From contig JAUZPC010000106.1 in NCBI GenBank assembly GCA_030706105.1, positions 1 to 8,698 on the forward strand: a DNA stretch of 8,698 nucleotides, in the 5' to 3' direction. The translations under genes were made by a program, and so were the position numbers. Below are positions 1-6,190 of the stretch, one piece after another (the stretch's first letter is position 1; each line of letters begins with the position of its first letter). Origin of the DNA: Bacteroidota bacterium (GTDB lineage Bacteria > Bacteroidota > Ignavibacteria > Ignavibacteriales > Ignavibacteriaceae). A model generated the notes under the pieces. The model did not search any database and was not told where the DNA came from. It was given only the letters and a program-made list of their open reading frames with translations.

Positions 1-51
1 ACAGGGACGGGAACAGGCTCAGGAAGCGGTACTGGATCTGGAACCGGGCCA
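1..51 (+). repeat. Gly-Thr/Gly-Ser repeat encoding a flexible linker
   Basis: Seventeen codons read TGTGTGSGSGTGSGTGP, an alternation of glycine with threonine or serine built from related GGN-ACN and GGN-TCN codon pairs. It probably begins before base 1. It takes the place of the Pro/Lys-rich linker usual between the anchor and C-terminal domain of TonB proteins. Codons vary between units, which suggests selection on the protein and not very recent slippage. Confidence 0.75.
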
Positions 52-408
52 AATACTACTATAAATCTGCCATTACCTCCTGTAGAGAAAAAGGCACCCC
101 CTAAAGAAAGCAATATCTATTATGCAGCCGTTACACAGATGCCTGAACCAATCGGGGGTCGTGAAGGAATAAACTCTAAAGTAGTAACTCCTTCTTCAGC
201 TAAAGAGAATGGCATCTCCGGTATTGTATATGTTAAGGCATATATTGATGAATTCGGGGCTGTAAGAAGAGCTGTACTTATAAAAGGAATTGGTTCCGGG
301 TGCGATGAAGCCGCCCTAAATGCTGTTAGGAGGACTAAGTTCACTCCGGGGAAAGAAAAAGGTCAGCCTGTTAAAGTACAGATGACACTACAAGTATCTG
401 TCCGTTAA
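1..408 (+). CDS. TonB C-terminal domain protein, 5'-truncated by the window edge
   Basis: The reading frame is open from base 1 to the TAA at 406-408, giving the last 135 residues of a longer protein. Visible residues 1-17 are an alternating Gly/Thr/Ser linker, residues 18-46 are a Pro/Lys-containing stretch, and residues 47-135 are a TonB C-terminal domain. Family features seen are the MPEPIGG entry, GISGIVYVKAYIDEFGAV (matching the family's G-x-V-x-V-x-x-x-I-D-x-x-G pattern), DEAALNAVRRTKFTPG and the closing GQPVKVQMTLQVSV. In known systems this domain crosses the periplasm and contacts TonB-dependent outer-membrane receptors, using energy from ExbB/ExbD. The same domain also occurs in stand-alone envelope proteins. 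The N-terminal part, where a membrane anchor would be, lies outside the window, so a true energy transducer cannot be told from a TonB-like envelope protein. The ATG at 139 lies inside the domain and is not the start. Confidence 0.88.
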   Translation, partial: TGTGTGSGSGTGSGTGPNTTINLPLPPVEKKAPPKESNIYYAAVTQMPEPIGGREGINSKVVTPSSAKENGISGIVYVKAYIDEFGAVRRAVLIKGIGSGCDEAALNAVRRTKFTPGKEKGQPVKVQMTLQVSVR

Positions 409-509
409 ATTCAAATATATTTATTTTCAGTTTGGTCTCTGACCTCTCGGGTTGATCTGGTTATTTAGTAAAAGAAATCTGCCACTCTATTCTTTCATCT
501 ATAGTCATA

Positions 510-538
510 TATAATTTTATCCTATTGTGCTTTATAAT
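510..538 (+). promoter_or_regulatory. Candidate -10 elements upstream of the POT transporter
   Basis: Two exact TATAAT hexamers occur at 510-515 and 533-538, in the 182-base gap before the ATG at 591. Neither has a convincing TTGACA-like partner 16-18 bases upstream, and the gap is AT-rich, so chance matches are plausible. No Shine-Dalgarno sequence is visible just before the ATG. I see no Bacteroidota-type TAnnTTTG element here. This is a weak call. Confidence 0.22.
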
Positions 539-590
539 ATTTTTTATCCTATCTTTACAGATAATTTTTTTCACAAACCTATAATCTAAA

Positions 591-1895
591 ATGCAAACAG
601 AAACATCGGGTTCACCACAGAAAACAAGTGTTTTTAAATCTTTCCCTAAAAACTTCTGGACAGTAATAACGATGGAGTTTTTTGAGAGAGGTTCTTATTA
701 TGGCGTAATGTCTGTTTTATCAGTTTATCTTGTACTCAGCAAAAACGAAGGCGGTTTGGGCTTTTCAAAAGAGAGTGTCGGATTCTTAAAAAGTTTTATT
801 ACTCCCCTTCTTTATTTTTTGCCTATCCTTTCAGGGGCAATAGCCGAGAGATTCGGGTATAAGAAGACTTTATACTTTGCATTCATTATCATGAGCTGCG
901 GATATTTTCTTACAGGAACATTTACTTCATATCCATTAGTCTTTTGTAGTCTAATAATAACGGTAATTGGAGCGGGATTTTTTAAACCGATTATTTCAGG
1001 CACAATTGCAAGATCAACCAATGTTCAAAATTCAGGCTTGGGATTCGGGATTTTTTACTGGACAATAAATTTAGGGGCCTTTCTATTTCCTTTAATACTT
1101 ATCCCTTTTCTTAAAAACATTTCCTGGAGTTTAATTTTTGTGATGGCCGGAATTGGCACAGGCTGGCTTCTTTTATTAAACACCTTTGTATATGAGGAGC
1201 CGGAAAAACCGGCAAGCACTAAATCAATCTTAAAAGTTTTGAGTGATGCTGTTCTTGTTCTAAAAGATTTTCGATTCATAATAATGATAGTTATTTATTC
1301 CGGTTTCTGGATTTTATATTTTCAAATGTTCGACTCGGTATTGTGGTTCTTAAAAGAACATATAGATATGCTTCCGGTAAACGCAGCAGTAAATTCATTC
1401 CTGTCAATTTTTGTTAACAACCCCAATTGGAAATTTGACGCAGAGCATGTTACCGTAATAAATGCAGGTACTATAATTTTATTGCAGATATGGATTTCTA
1501 ACATAGTAAAGAACAAAAAGCCACTGCCTACAATGATTACCGGTATTGGGTTTGGAACACTTGGAATGGTTATATTGGCTCTTTCTTCAAACGCATGGTT
1601 CTTCATCACCGGTATGATAGTTTTCTCAGTCGGTGAAATGACTGCTCATCCCAAATTTATAAGCTATGTGGGCCTTATTGCTCCCGAGGATAAAAAAGCC
1701 CTTTATCTCGGTTATTCATTTTTATATGGGGTAATCGGCAGCGGTATTGGTGGAGTTCTTGGAGCTTATATGTATGTTAATATTATTGAGAAAATGCATA
1801 ATCCGCCTTTATTCTGGAGTATCTTTGCAGGAATTGGACTTCTTACAATGGCTGGTCTGTATATATTTAATAAAGTAGTAACAAAGAAAAAATAA
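591..1895 (+). CDS. POT/PTR2-family proton-coupled peptide transporter (MFS)
   Basis: This 434-residue inner-membrane protein is mostly hydrophobic and consistent with about 12 membrane segments. The POT signatures are present in order. The proton-coupling ExxER motif is E29-F-F-E32-R33 followed by SYYG. GAGFFKPIISG follows at 127-137 with the conserved Lys132. FYWTINLGA at 155-163 matches the FYxxINxG signature. FWILYFQMFDSVLWF at 239-253 is the TM7-like segment, and GEMTAHPKF at 348-356 matches the GE-x(4)-P motif. POT proteins import di- and tripeptides, and some family members import other substrates, using the proton gradient. The protein diverges from typical bacterial members in the second half: GLIAPEDKKALYLG replaces the usual KLAP-containing segment, and it lacks the two extra helices often found in bacterial POTs. 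Substrate cannot be told from sequence. The start ATG sits just before MQTETSGS; no clear ribosome-binding site precedes it. Confidence 0.87.
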   Translation: MQTETSGSPQKTSVFKSFPKNFWTVITMEFFERGSYYGVMSVLSVYLVLSKNEGGLGFSKESVGFLKSFITPLLYFLPILSGAIAERFGYKKTLYFAFIIMSCGYFLTGTFTSYPLVFCSLIITVIGAGFFKPIISGTIARSTNVQNSGLGFGIFYWTINLGAFLFPLILIPFLKNISWSLIFVMAGIGTGWLLLLNTFVYEEPEKPASTKSILKVLSDAVLVLKDFRFIIMIVIYSGFWILYFQMFDSVLWFLKEHIDMLPVNAAVNSFLSIFVNNPNWKFDAEHVTVINAGTIILLQIWISNIVKNKKPLPTMITGIGFGTLGMVILALSSNAWFFITGMIVFSVGEMTAHPKFISYVGLIAPEDKKALYLGYSFLYGVIGSGIGGVLGAYMYVNIIEKMHNPPLFWSIFAGIGLLTMAGLYIFNKVVTKKK

Positions 1896-1942
1896 TCATT
1901 TGGATTTGTAAAAATTTACTCTTAAATACTACACAAAATAAA

Positions 1943-1973
1943 AAACCCGCATACTTTTATGGAATGCGGGTTT
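1943..1973. terminator. Bidirectional rho-independent terminator between convergent genes
   Basis: A perfect 10-bp inverted repeat, AAACCCGCAT at 1943-1952 and ATGCGGGTTT at 1964-1973, encloses an 11-base loop. On the minus strand the right arm runs into TTTTTTATTTT, a strong U-tract that would end the lipoprotein transcript. On the + strand it is followed by TTTAATCTTTT, which would end the transporter transcript. It lies between the transporter stop at 1895 and the lipoprotein stop at 1996. Confidence 0.93.
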
Positions 1974-1995
1974 AATCTTTTATTGATATTAAATA

Positions 1996-3030
1996 TTATT
2001 TTAATAAATCAACTATGGTTTTTCTGTCAATTCTTTGAGACTGATCACCTTTTTGCATCTGGCCTTTTTGGTCTTTACCGGTAGCACTAAATGACTGCTC
2101 TAAGATAAAATGTGTTTTAACCTGCTGCGGATAGCCTTTATCAACATTGAAATATACTTTACCTTCAGTAATTAACTTTGGATCATTAAATTTATAATTA
2201 GCTCCATTTTGTGAGATTTCTTTTTTACCTTCAAAAATAGTTTCTAATCCGATGTTAAGAGTAATAACTTTATCTCCGCTTAATTCACCAAGATCCTGGA
2301 TTTTATAAACATTTTTACTTTTTACTGTAAATGGCGGCATTTGTGAAGGGGCCTGATCTTTAGTCCATGTGTAATTTTTATTAACTGAATTTAAAGGAAG
2401 CTCTCTAAAAATTTGTCCGATTAATGGCTTAAGCTGTCCATCAACAATTTGTCCCTTTAATTGTTCTTTTTGGTTTACGTCAATTTTTCCTTTTGCCAAT
2501 TCAATAAGTTTAGCAACAATTTTATCAGTTTTAGAAACTTCTACAATTTCACCTGATTTTGATATTCTTGCTTCAAAAGGATTGTTAACCATTGCTTCCT
2601 GATCAAAGAACTGTCCTGCGGTATCTTTTGTTACTCCGCTTTCATATGTAATTTTTTTACCTGTTGCATTTACATCCATTTTAACTTTAACGATATTAAA
2701 TCTAATATCCATTGTTCCGTCATTATCTACATTGACAGGAGTTAAATTCATGATGTAAATTAAGGTCTGAACGCCTTTGTCAGATCTGTTAACAGTACCT
2801 GTTTGTGACATTTCCTGATCAGTTAACATTACTAATCTATATCTGTAAGTCTTATCTTTTTCCAATTTGTAAGTAAGATTAACCGACTGGTTTGGATTTG
2901 AAGAAGCAGATAATTTTAGTTCAGTTGAATCAACTTTGATTTCGTCTTTAGAAACGGGGGCATTTTCACCTTTTTTACCGCATCCGACGAACAAAAGTAC
3001 ACTAACAAGTAAACATAAAATGTATTTCAT
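1996..3030 (-). CDS. Lipoprotein of unknown function, DUF6263-like
   Basis: This is a 344-residue exported lipoprotein. Residues 1-16 form a short signal peptide with a hydrophobic core, followed by a lipobox-like LLFVGC with Cys17 as the lipid-attachment residue. Phe at -3 is less usual than Leu. The mature protein is hydrophilic and appears rich in beta strands. It has a YKLEKDKTYRYRL stretch near residue 55, DGTMDIRFNIVKVKMDV near 105, and a repeated pattern of KVITLNIGLETIFEG and EGKVYFNVDKGYPQQ in the C-terminal half. This layout resembles the DUF6263 family of Bacteroidota-type lipoproteins, for which I know no established activity; that assignment is from memory of the family. No catalytic motif stands out. 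It lies 9 bases downstream of the namZ-like gene, and its ribosome-binding site overlaps that gene's stop codon. It is therefore expected to be co-expressed and may act in the envelope with the muramidase. Confidence 0.82.
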   Translation of the reverse strand: MKYILCLLVSVLLFVGCGKKGENAPVSKDEIKVDSTELKLSASSNPNQSVNLTYKLEKDKTYRYRLVMLTDQEMSQTGTVNRSDKGVQTLIYIMNLTPVNVDNDGTMDIRFNIVKVKMDVNATGKKITYESGVTKDTAGQFFDQEAMVNNPFEARISKSGEIVEVSKTDKIVAKLIELAKGKIDVNQKEQLKGQIVDGQLKPLIGQIFRELPLNSVNKNYTWTKDQAPSQMPPFTVKSKNVYKIQDLGELSGDKVITLNIGLETIFEGKKEISQNGANYKFNDPKLITEGKVYFNVDKGYPQQVKTHFILEQSFSATGKDQKGQMQKGDQSQRIDRKTIVDLLK

Positions 3031-3036
3031 TATTTT

Positions 3037-3042
3037 TCCTTA
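3037..3042 (-). promoter_or_regulatory. Shine-Dalgarno site overlapping the upstream stop codon
   Basis: On the minus strand the bases read TAAGGA, six bases before the lipoprotein ATG (3028-3030). The TAA at 3040-3042 is the stop codon of the namZ-like gene, so termination of one gene places ribosomes on the initiation site of the next. This arrangement supports the chosen start and translational coupling. Confidence 0.7.
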
Positions 3043-4305
3043 TTTATATATTATATATTTTAATCTGATTTTGTTAAACTCTTGCAGTTCTTTTTCCCAT
3101 GAAGAGACAATACTTTTTATCTCCACTCCCTGCTTAATTTTGTTTCTGATTATCTTATCGCCAATCAGTTTATCAAACCAATTATCTTTAAATTCAAACT
3201 GTTTGGGATATAGCTTATTTAATGCATAGACTAACTTTACACCAAACTTAACCGGTTCAAACTTAGCTCTGTCAGTAATTGTAATAAAGATTCCATTACA
3301 TTTTTGTCCCTTAAACTTGGGGTTAGCTGCTTTACCTTCAATATCAATGGGAGTAAAAGACACAGCCTTTAGTTCTAAACCGGGAATACCTATTTTTTTA
3401 AGCTCATCTATAAGAGTTTTTGAATTAATAAAAGGAGCACCAATCTCAAGAAATGGAGAATCGGTTCCCCTGCCTTCCGAGACATTTGTACCCTCAATAA
3501 GGCATGTTCCTGCATAGGCAATGGCTGAATTCAGATTTGGAATATTTGGAGATGGGCTTACCCATTTATTATCATATTCGTCAAAGTATGAATTCCTTTT
3601 CCAGTTCTTTAATTCAATAACCGTTAGATCAGTTTTTAATTTCTTTCCGATAAATTCTACACCTGCAAACATTTTTGCAAGTTCGCCCATAGTCATACCA
3701 TACATTACCGGTATGGCTGCAATGCCTACAAACGATTTCAGTTCATCTTTTCTAATTGGACCATCAAAGGCAGCACCATTTGTAATTGCAGGCCTGTCTA
3801 AAACAATTAGCGGGATATTATTTTCAGCGGCGGCTTCTATTGTGTAATATAGAGTTGAAATGTAAGTATAAAACCTTGAACCGACATCCTGAATATCAAA
3901 GATCAAAAGATCAATATTACGCAGCATTTCCTTTGTTGGTTTATTGTTTTTACCGTACAAAGAATACGTCGTTATTCCTGTAGCTTTATCAATACCATTT
4001 TCAATTTTTTCACCGGCTGGAGCATCTCCCCTAATACCATGTTCAGGTCCAAATAATGCAAGAATGCTGCACTCTTTATCTTTGTTCAGTACATCGACAA
4101 AATGCGAACCATCCTGCAATACAGCAGTATGATTAGTAATTATTCCAACCTTTTTCCCTTTTAACAAGTACCGGTATTCTGTAAGCAAACGCTCTGCACC
4201 GGTTGATATGTGTTTGTTTTCTGAACCTGGATTCTTACCGGCTCCAAAAGTTAAAACAGAAAATATTGTACAAATTACTATGGATGAGAAACTTATTATT
4301 TTCAT
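3040..4305 (-). CDS. namZ: Secreted exo-beta-N-acetylmuramidase, NamZ/DUF1343 family
   Basis: The 421-residue protein starts with an uncleaved-looking hydrophobic signal (residues 1-22) without a lipobox, so it is probably periplasmic or secreted. The DUF1343 (glycoside hydrolase family 171) domain covers about residues 38-421. Conserved blocks are GKKVGIITNHTAV (50-62), FGPEHGIRG with Glu88 and His89 (85-93), FDIQDVGSRFYTY (136-148), VLDRP (168-172), MYGMTMGELA (201-210), PSPNIPNL (251-258) and EGTNVSEGRGT (271-281). The domain ends with the usual KIRLKYIIYK. Characterised NamZ enzymes of Bacillus subtilis and Tannerella remove N-acetylmuramic acid from non-reducing ends of peptidoglycan fragments. 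I infer that activity here. Which acidic residue is catalytic cannot be proven from this sequence; Glu88 is a good candidate. No murQ, nagZ or MurNAc transporter is nearby. The start is set by the signal peptide; no Shine-Dalgarno precedes it. Confidence 0.88.
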   Translation of the reverse strand: MKIISFSSIVICTIFSVLTFGAGKNPGSENKHISTGAERLLTEYRYLLKGKKVGIITNHTAVLQDGSHFVDVLNKDKECSILALFGPEHGIRGDAPAGEKIENGIDKATGITTYSLYGKNNKPTKEMLRNIDLLIFDIQDVGSRFYTYISTLYYTIEAAAENNIPLIVLDRPAITNGAAFDGPIRKDELKSFVGIAAIPVMYGMTMGELAKMFAGVEFIGKKLKTDLTVIELKNWKRNSYFDEYDNKWVSPSPNIPNLNSAIAYAGTCLIEGTNVSEGRGTDSPFLEIGAPFINSKTLIDELKKIGIPGLELKAVSFTPIDIEGKAANPKFKGQKCNGIFITITDRAKFEPVKFGVKLVYALNKLYPKQFEFKDNWFDKLIGDKIIRNKIKQGVEIKSIVSSWEKELQEFNKIRLKYIIYK

Positions 4306-4311
4306 TAGTTT

Positions 4312-4345
4312 TAAAATAAAAAAAGACTATCACAAAGATAGTCTT
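4312..4345 (-). terminator. Rho-independent terminator of ndk
   Basis: A perfect 9-bp stem, AAGACTATC at 4323-4331 with GATAGTCTT at 4337-4345, has a five-base loop ACAAA. Read on the minus strand it begins 10 bases after the ndk stop codon and is followed by CTTTTTTTATTTT (down to 4312). This is a standard intrinsic terminator. It ends only about 6 bases before the namZ-like start codon. Confidence 0.88.
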
Positions 4346-4355
4346 CTTTTCTTAT

Positions 4356-4790
4356 TTAATCAGCATAATTTTCTAATAATTCTTTACGGGAGAAAAAGTG
4401 AGCAATTTCAATTGCGGCATTTTCATCTGAGTCAGAACCATGAACGGCGTTTTCTGATTTGTTCTCTGCGAATAATTTTCTTACTGTACCTTCGGCAGCT
4501 TCAGCGGGATCTGTCGCACCAATAAGTGCCCTATAGTCAGCAACTGCATTTTCTTTTTCCAAAGCAATAGGAATGCAAGGACCTGAGGTCATAAATTTTA
4601 CTAATTCTTCATAAAAAGGTCTGTTTTTATGTACTTCATAAAAGCCTCCTGCCGACTCATTTGAAAGTCTGACCATTTTCATCGCTTTAATTTTAAAGCC
4701 AGCTTCTGTAATTTTAGTTATAATTTGACCGGCAAGATTTTTTTTAACTGCGTCCGGTTTGATAATGCAAAGTGTTTTGTTCGTCAACAT
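4356..4790 (-). CDS. ndk: Nucleoside diphosphate kinase
   Basis: Ndk moves the gamma-phosphate from ATP to other nucleoside diphosphates through a phosphohistidine, balancing cytosolic NTP and dNTP pools. The 144-residue length matches the single-domain family. Active-site residues are all present: Lys11 in IIKPDAV, Tyr51 in GGFYEVH, Phe59 in NRPFYEEL, Thr93 in GATDP, Arg87 and Arg104, Asn114, and the phospho-acceptor His117 in the NAVHGSDS signature. The start has two options. A GGAG lies on the minus strand at 4793-4796, only two bases before the ATG but five bases before a TTG at codon 2 (4785-4787), so initiation could use TTG. No other in-frame start exists before a stop upstream. It has its own terminator downstream and appears monocistronic or the last gene of its transcript. 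Confidence 0.97.
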   Translation of the reverse strand: MLTNKTLCIIKPDAVKKNLAGQIITKITEAGFKIKAMKMVRLSNESAGGFYEVHKNRPFYEELVKFMTSGPCIPIALEKENAVADYRALIGATDPAEAAEGTVRKLFAENKSENAVHGSDSDENAAIEIAHFFSRKELLENYAD

Positions 4791-4905
4791 ATCTCCATGT
4801 GTTTTGTTTTAATAAATTCGAAAGAGGTAAACCTCGTAATAAACCATTCTGATAGCTAAGGCTGAAATAGATACGTAAAAATTTAATGCATAGAAGTACT
4901 TGCAG

Positions 4906-4957
4906 ACCTCACCCCTTAGCTCCCTCTCCGACCCCGCCATGCGGCGGGGAGAGGGGA
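4906..4957. repeat. REP-like palindromic intergenic element
   Basis: This element looks GC-richer than its AT-rich surroundings. It has an inner stem CCCCGCC/GGCGGGG (4932-4938 with 4943-4949, loop ATGC) and an outer stem CCCTCT/AGAGGG (4922-4927 with 4950-4955) separated by a four-base bulge on one side. A flank ACCTCACCCCTTAG (4906-4919) precedes it. The pattern of CCTCACCCC plus a CCCTCTCC palindrome resembles interspersed palindromic repeats scattered between genes in many bacteria. No U-tract follows on either strand, so it is not a standard intrinsic terminator. It lies in the 218-base gap between sucD and ndk. I see no gene in that gap and no convincing ndk promoter. Confidence 0.62.
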
Positions 4958-5008
4958 AAAAGGCACTAAAAACCAAAATTTTCACTCAAGCTAAGTATTA
5001 TATATAAA

Positions 5009-5944
5009 TTATTTAGATTTTTTCTTAACTTTTTCAACTTTCTTAATAACCTTTTTGGCTCCCTTGCTATCTGAATTTTTTAATAGCTCAAGCATAGCCT
5101 CGCCAATGCCGGCGGGTGATTCTACAACTTTAATTCCTGCTTTTTTCATGGCAGCCATTTTTTCACTTGCAGTCCCTTTTCCGCCTGAAATAATTGCACC
5201 TGCATGTCCCATTCTTCTTCCGGGAGGTGCGGTTCTGCCTGCAATAAATCCGACCACAGGTTTTTTAACATTCTTTTTAATAAAAGCAGCAGCTTCTTCT
5301 TCAGCAGATCCGCCAATTTCACCAATCATAATTATGCCTTCTGTATCGGGATCTTCATTAAACAGCTTAACTATATCAATAAATTTTGAGCCAATTATCG
5401 GATCACCGCCAATACCTACACAGGTTGACTGTCCCAAATTAACTTCAGTCAGTTGTTTAACTGCTTCATACGTCAAAGTTCCACTGCGGGAAACTACGCC
5501 AACTTTCCCTTTTTTATGGATAAAGCCCGGCATAATACCAACTTTAGCCTGGCCCGGGGAAATAACACCGGGACAATTAGGACCTACTAAAGTAACATCC
5601 TTATTTTTAATAAAGTCATAGACCTTAATCATATCTTTGGTAGGAATACCTTCAGTAATACAAATTACAGTTTTAATTCCTGACATGGCAGCTTCCAAAA
5701 TTGCATCTGCCGCAAATGCAGGCGGGACAAATATTATGGAAGTATTTGCCTTTTGTTCTTTAACTGCATCAGCCACAGTATTGTAGACAGGAACACCCAA
5801 GTGCTCTGTTCCGGCTTTTCCTGGCGTAACTCCTGCGACTACTTTTGTACCATACTCAATCATTTGAGCAGTATGGAATGAACCTTCACTTCCGGTAATG
5901 CCCTGCACTACCAAACGTGTCTTTTTGTTAACTAGAATGCTCAT
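5009..5944 (-). CDS. sucD: Succinyl-CoA ligase (ADP/GDP-forming), alpha subunit
   Basis: The alpha subunit binds CoA and carries the phosphohistidine of succinyl-CoA synthetase, which interconverts succinyl-CoA and succinate with substrate-level phosphorylation in the TCA cycle. Visible family features are the N-terminal CoA-binding Rossmann part with QGITGSEGSFHTAQ (14-27) and GVTPGKAG (38-45), VGPNCPGVISPGQAKVG (120-136), SRSGTLTYEA (152-161), GEIGGSAEEEAA with Glu209, and GRRMGHAGAIISGGKGTA holding the phosphohistidine His247. The core ends near residue 290, as in the roughly 289-residue E. coli protein. A lysine-rich tail (291-311, about ten Lys) follows. An AGGA site lies six bases before the ATG. 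The beta subunit gene sucC is not adjacent: 315 bases of non-coding DNA lie upstream and ndk downstream. The partner must be encoded elsewhere, as happens in some relatives. Confidence 0.96.
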   Translation of the reverse strand: MSILVNKKTRLVVQGITGSEGSFHTAQMIEYGTKVVAGVTPGKAGTEHLGVPVYNTVADAVKEQKANTSIIFVPPAFAADAILEAAMSGIKTVICITEGIPTKDMIKVYDFIKNKDVTLVGPNCPGVISPGQAKVGIMPGFIHKKGKVGVVSRSGTLTYEAVKQLTEVNLGQSTCVGIGGDPIIGSKFIDIVKLFNEDPDTEGIIMIGEIGGSAEEEAAAFIKKNVKKPVVGFIAGRTAPPGRRMGHAGAIISGGKGTASEKMAAMKKAGIKVVESPAGIGEAMLELLKNSDSKGAKKVIKKVEKVKKKSK

Positions 5945-6052
5945 TTTTATTCCTGCAAATATTGAAAAGGATTTTATTAATAAATATTATTTTATTGTTT
6001 ATATAAATCAAATATTTCATTTAAAAAAATATAATCAAGAAAATAATACTTA

Positions 6053-6154
6053 ATGAAAAATAGTAAATCCGTGGGCAACTTCAAAGTATATTTTGCTCGT
6101 GCGTTAGCAAGAAATATACCGGCTTATCAACGCTCGTCTTGGTTCAGGAGATAA
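6053..6154 (+). other. 33-codon ORF of uncertain status
   Basis: An ATG at 6053 opens a 33-residue frame ending in TAA at 6152-6154. The predicted peptide begins MKNSKSVGNFKVYFARALAR and ends with RSSWFRR; it is strongly basic and aromatic. No Shine-Dalgarno is seen upstream. It runs opposite to both flanking genes and overlaps the palindrome at 6086-6119. It may be a real small protein, or a repeat element that happens to be open. I do not recognise a family. Confidence 0.2.
6086..6119. repeat. Imperfect palindrome in the serA-sucD gap
   Basis: GTATATTT (6086-6093) pairs with AAATATAC (6112-6119), and TGCT (6094-6097) pairs with AGCA (6106-6109). A two-base bulge (AG) sits on the right arm and an eight-base loop at the top. 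The 12 pairs could form a stem in RNA from either strand, or the site could be a protein-binding palindrome or part of a repeat. Confidence 0.5.
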
Positions 6155-6160
6155 TAAGAT

Positions 6161-6190
6161 GGGTGAGGTTTATCAACTAAACCATCACCC
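6161..6190 (-). terminator. Possible terminator of the hutU-serA transcript
   Basis: GGGTGA (6161-6166) pairs with TCACCC (6185-6190), and GGTTTA (6167-6172) pairs with TAAACC (6178-6183), with one bulged A and a five-base loop. The 12-pair stem starts about 70 bases after the serA stop codon on the minus strand. The bases after it, ATCTTATTATCTCC, are only moderately U-rich, so intrinsic termination would be weak. It may instead be a repeat remnant. Confidence 0.4.

Noticed and set aside
434..444. Short inverted repeat GGTC-TCT-GACC after the TonB-domain gene
   Set aside because: A four-base stem without a U-tract is too weak to call a terminator.
2936..4525. Several + strand open frames of 60-110 codons opposite the lipoprotein, namZ and ndk genes
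   Set aside because: All lie antisense to convincing genes, lack family features and have no ribosome-binding site that stands out.
4824..4835. GAGGT-AA-ACCTC palindrome upstream of ndk
   Set aside because: Five-base arms are expected by chance in this length of DNA, and no second copy or known operator matches it.
5055..5621. 188-codon open frame on the + strand opposite sucD
   Set aside because: It is entirely antisense to a strongly conserved sucD, has no recognisable domain and reads as a composition shadow of that gene.
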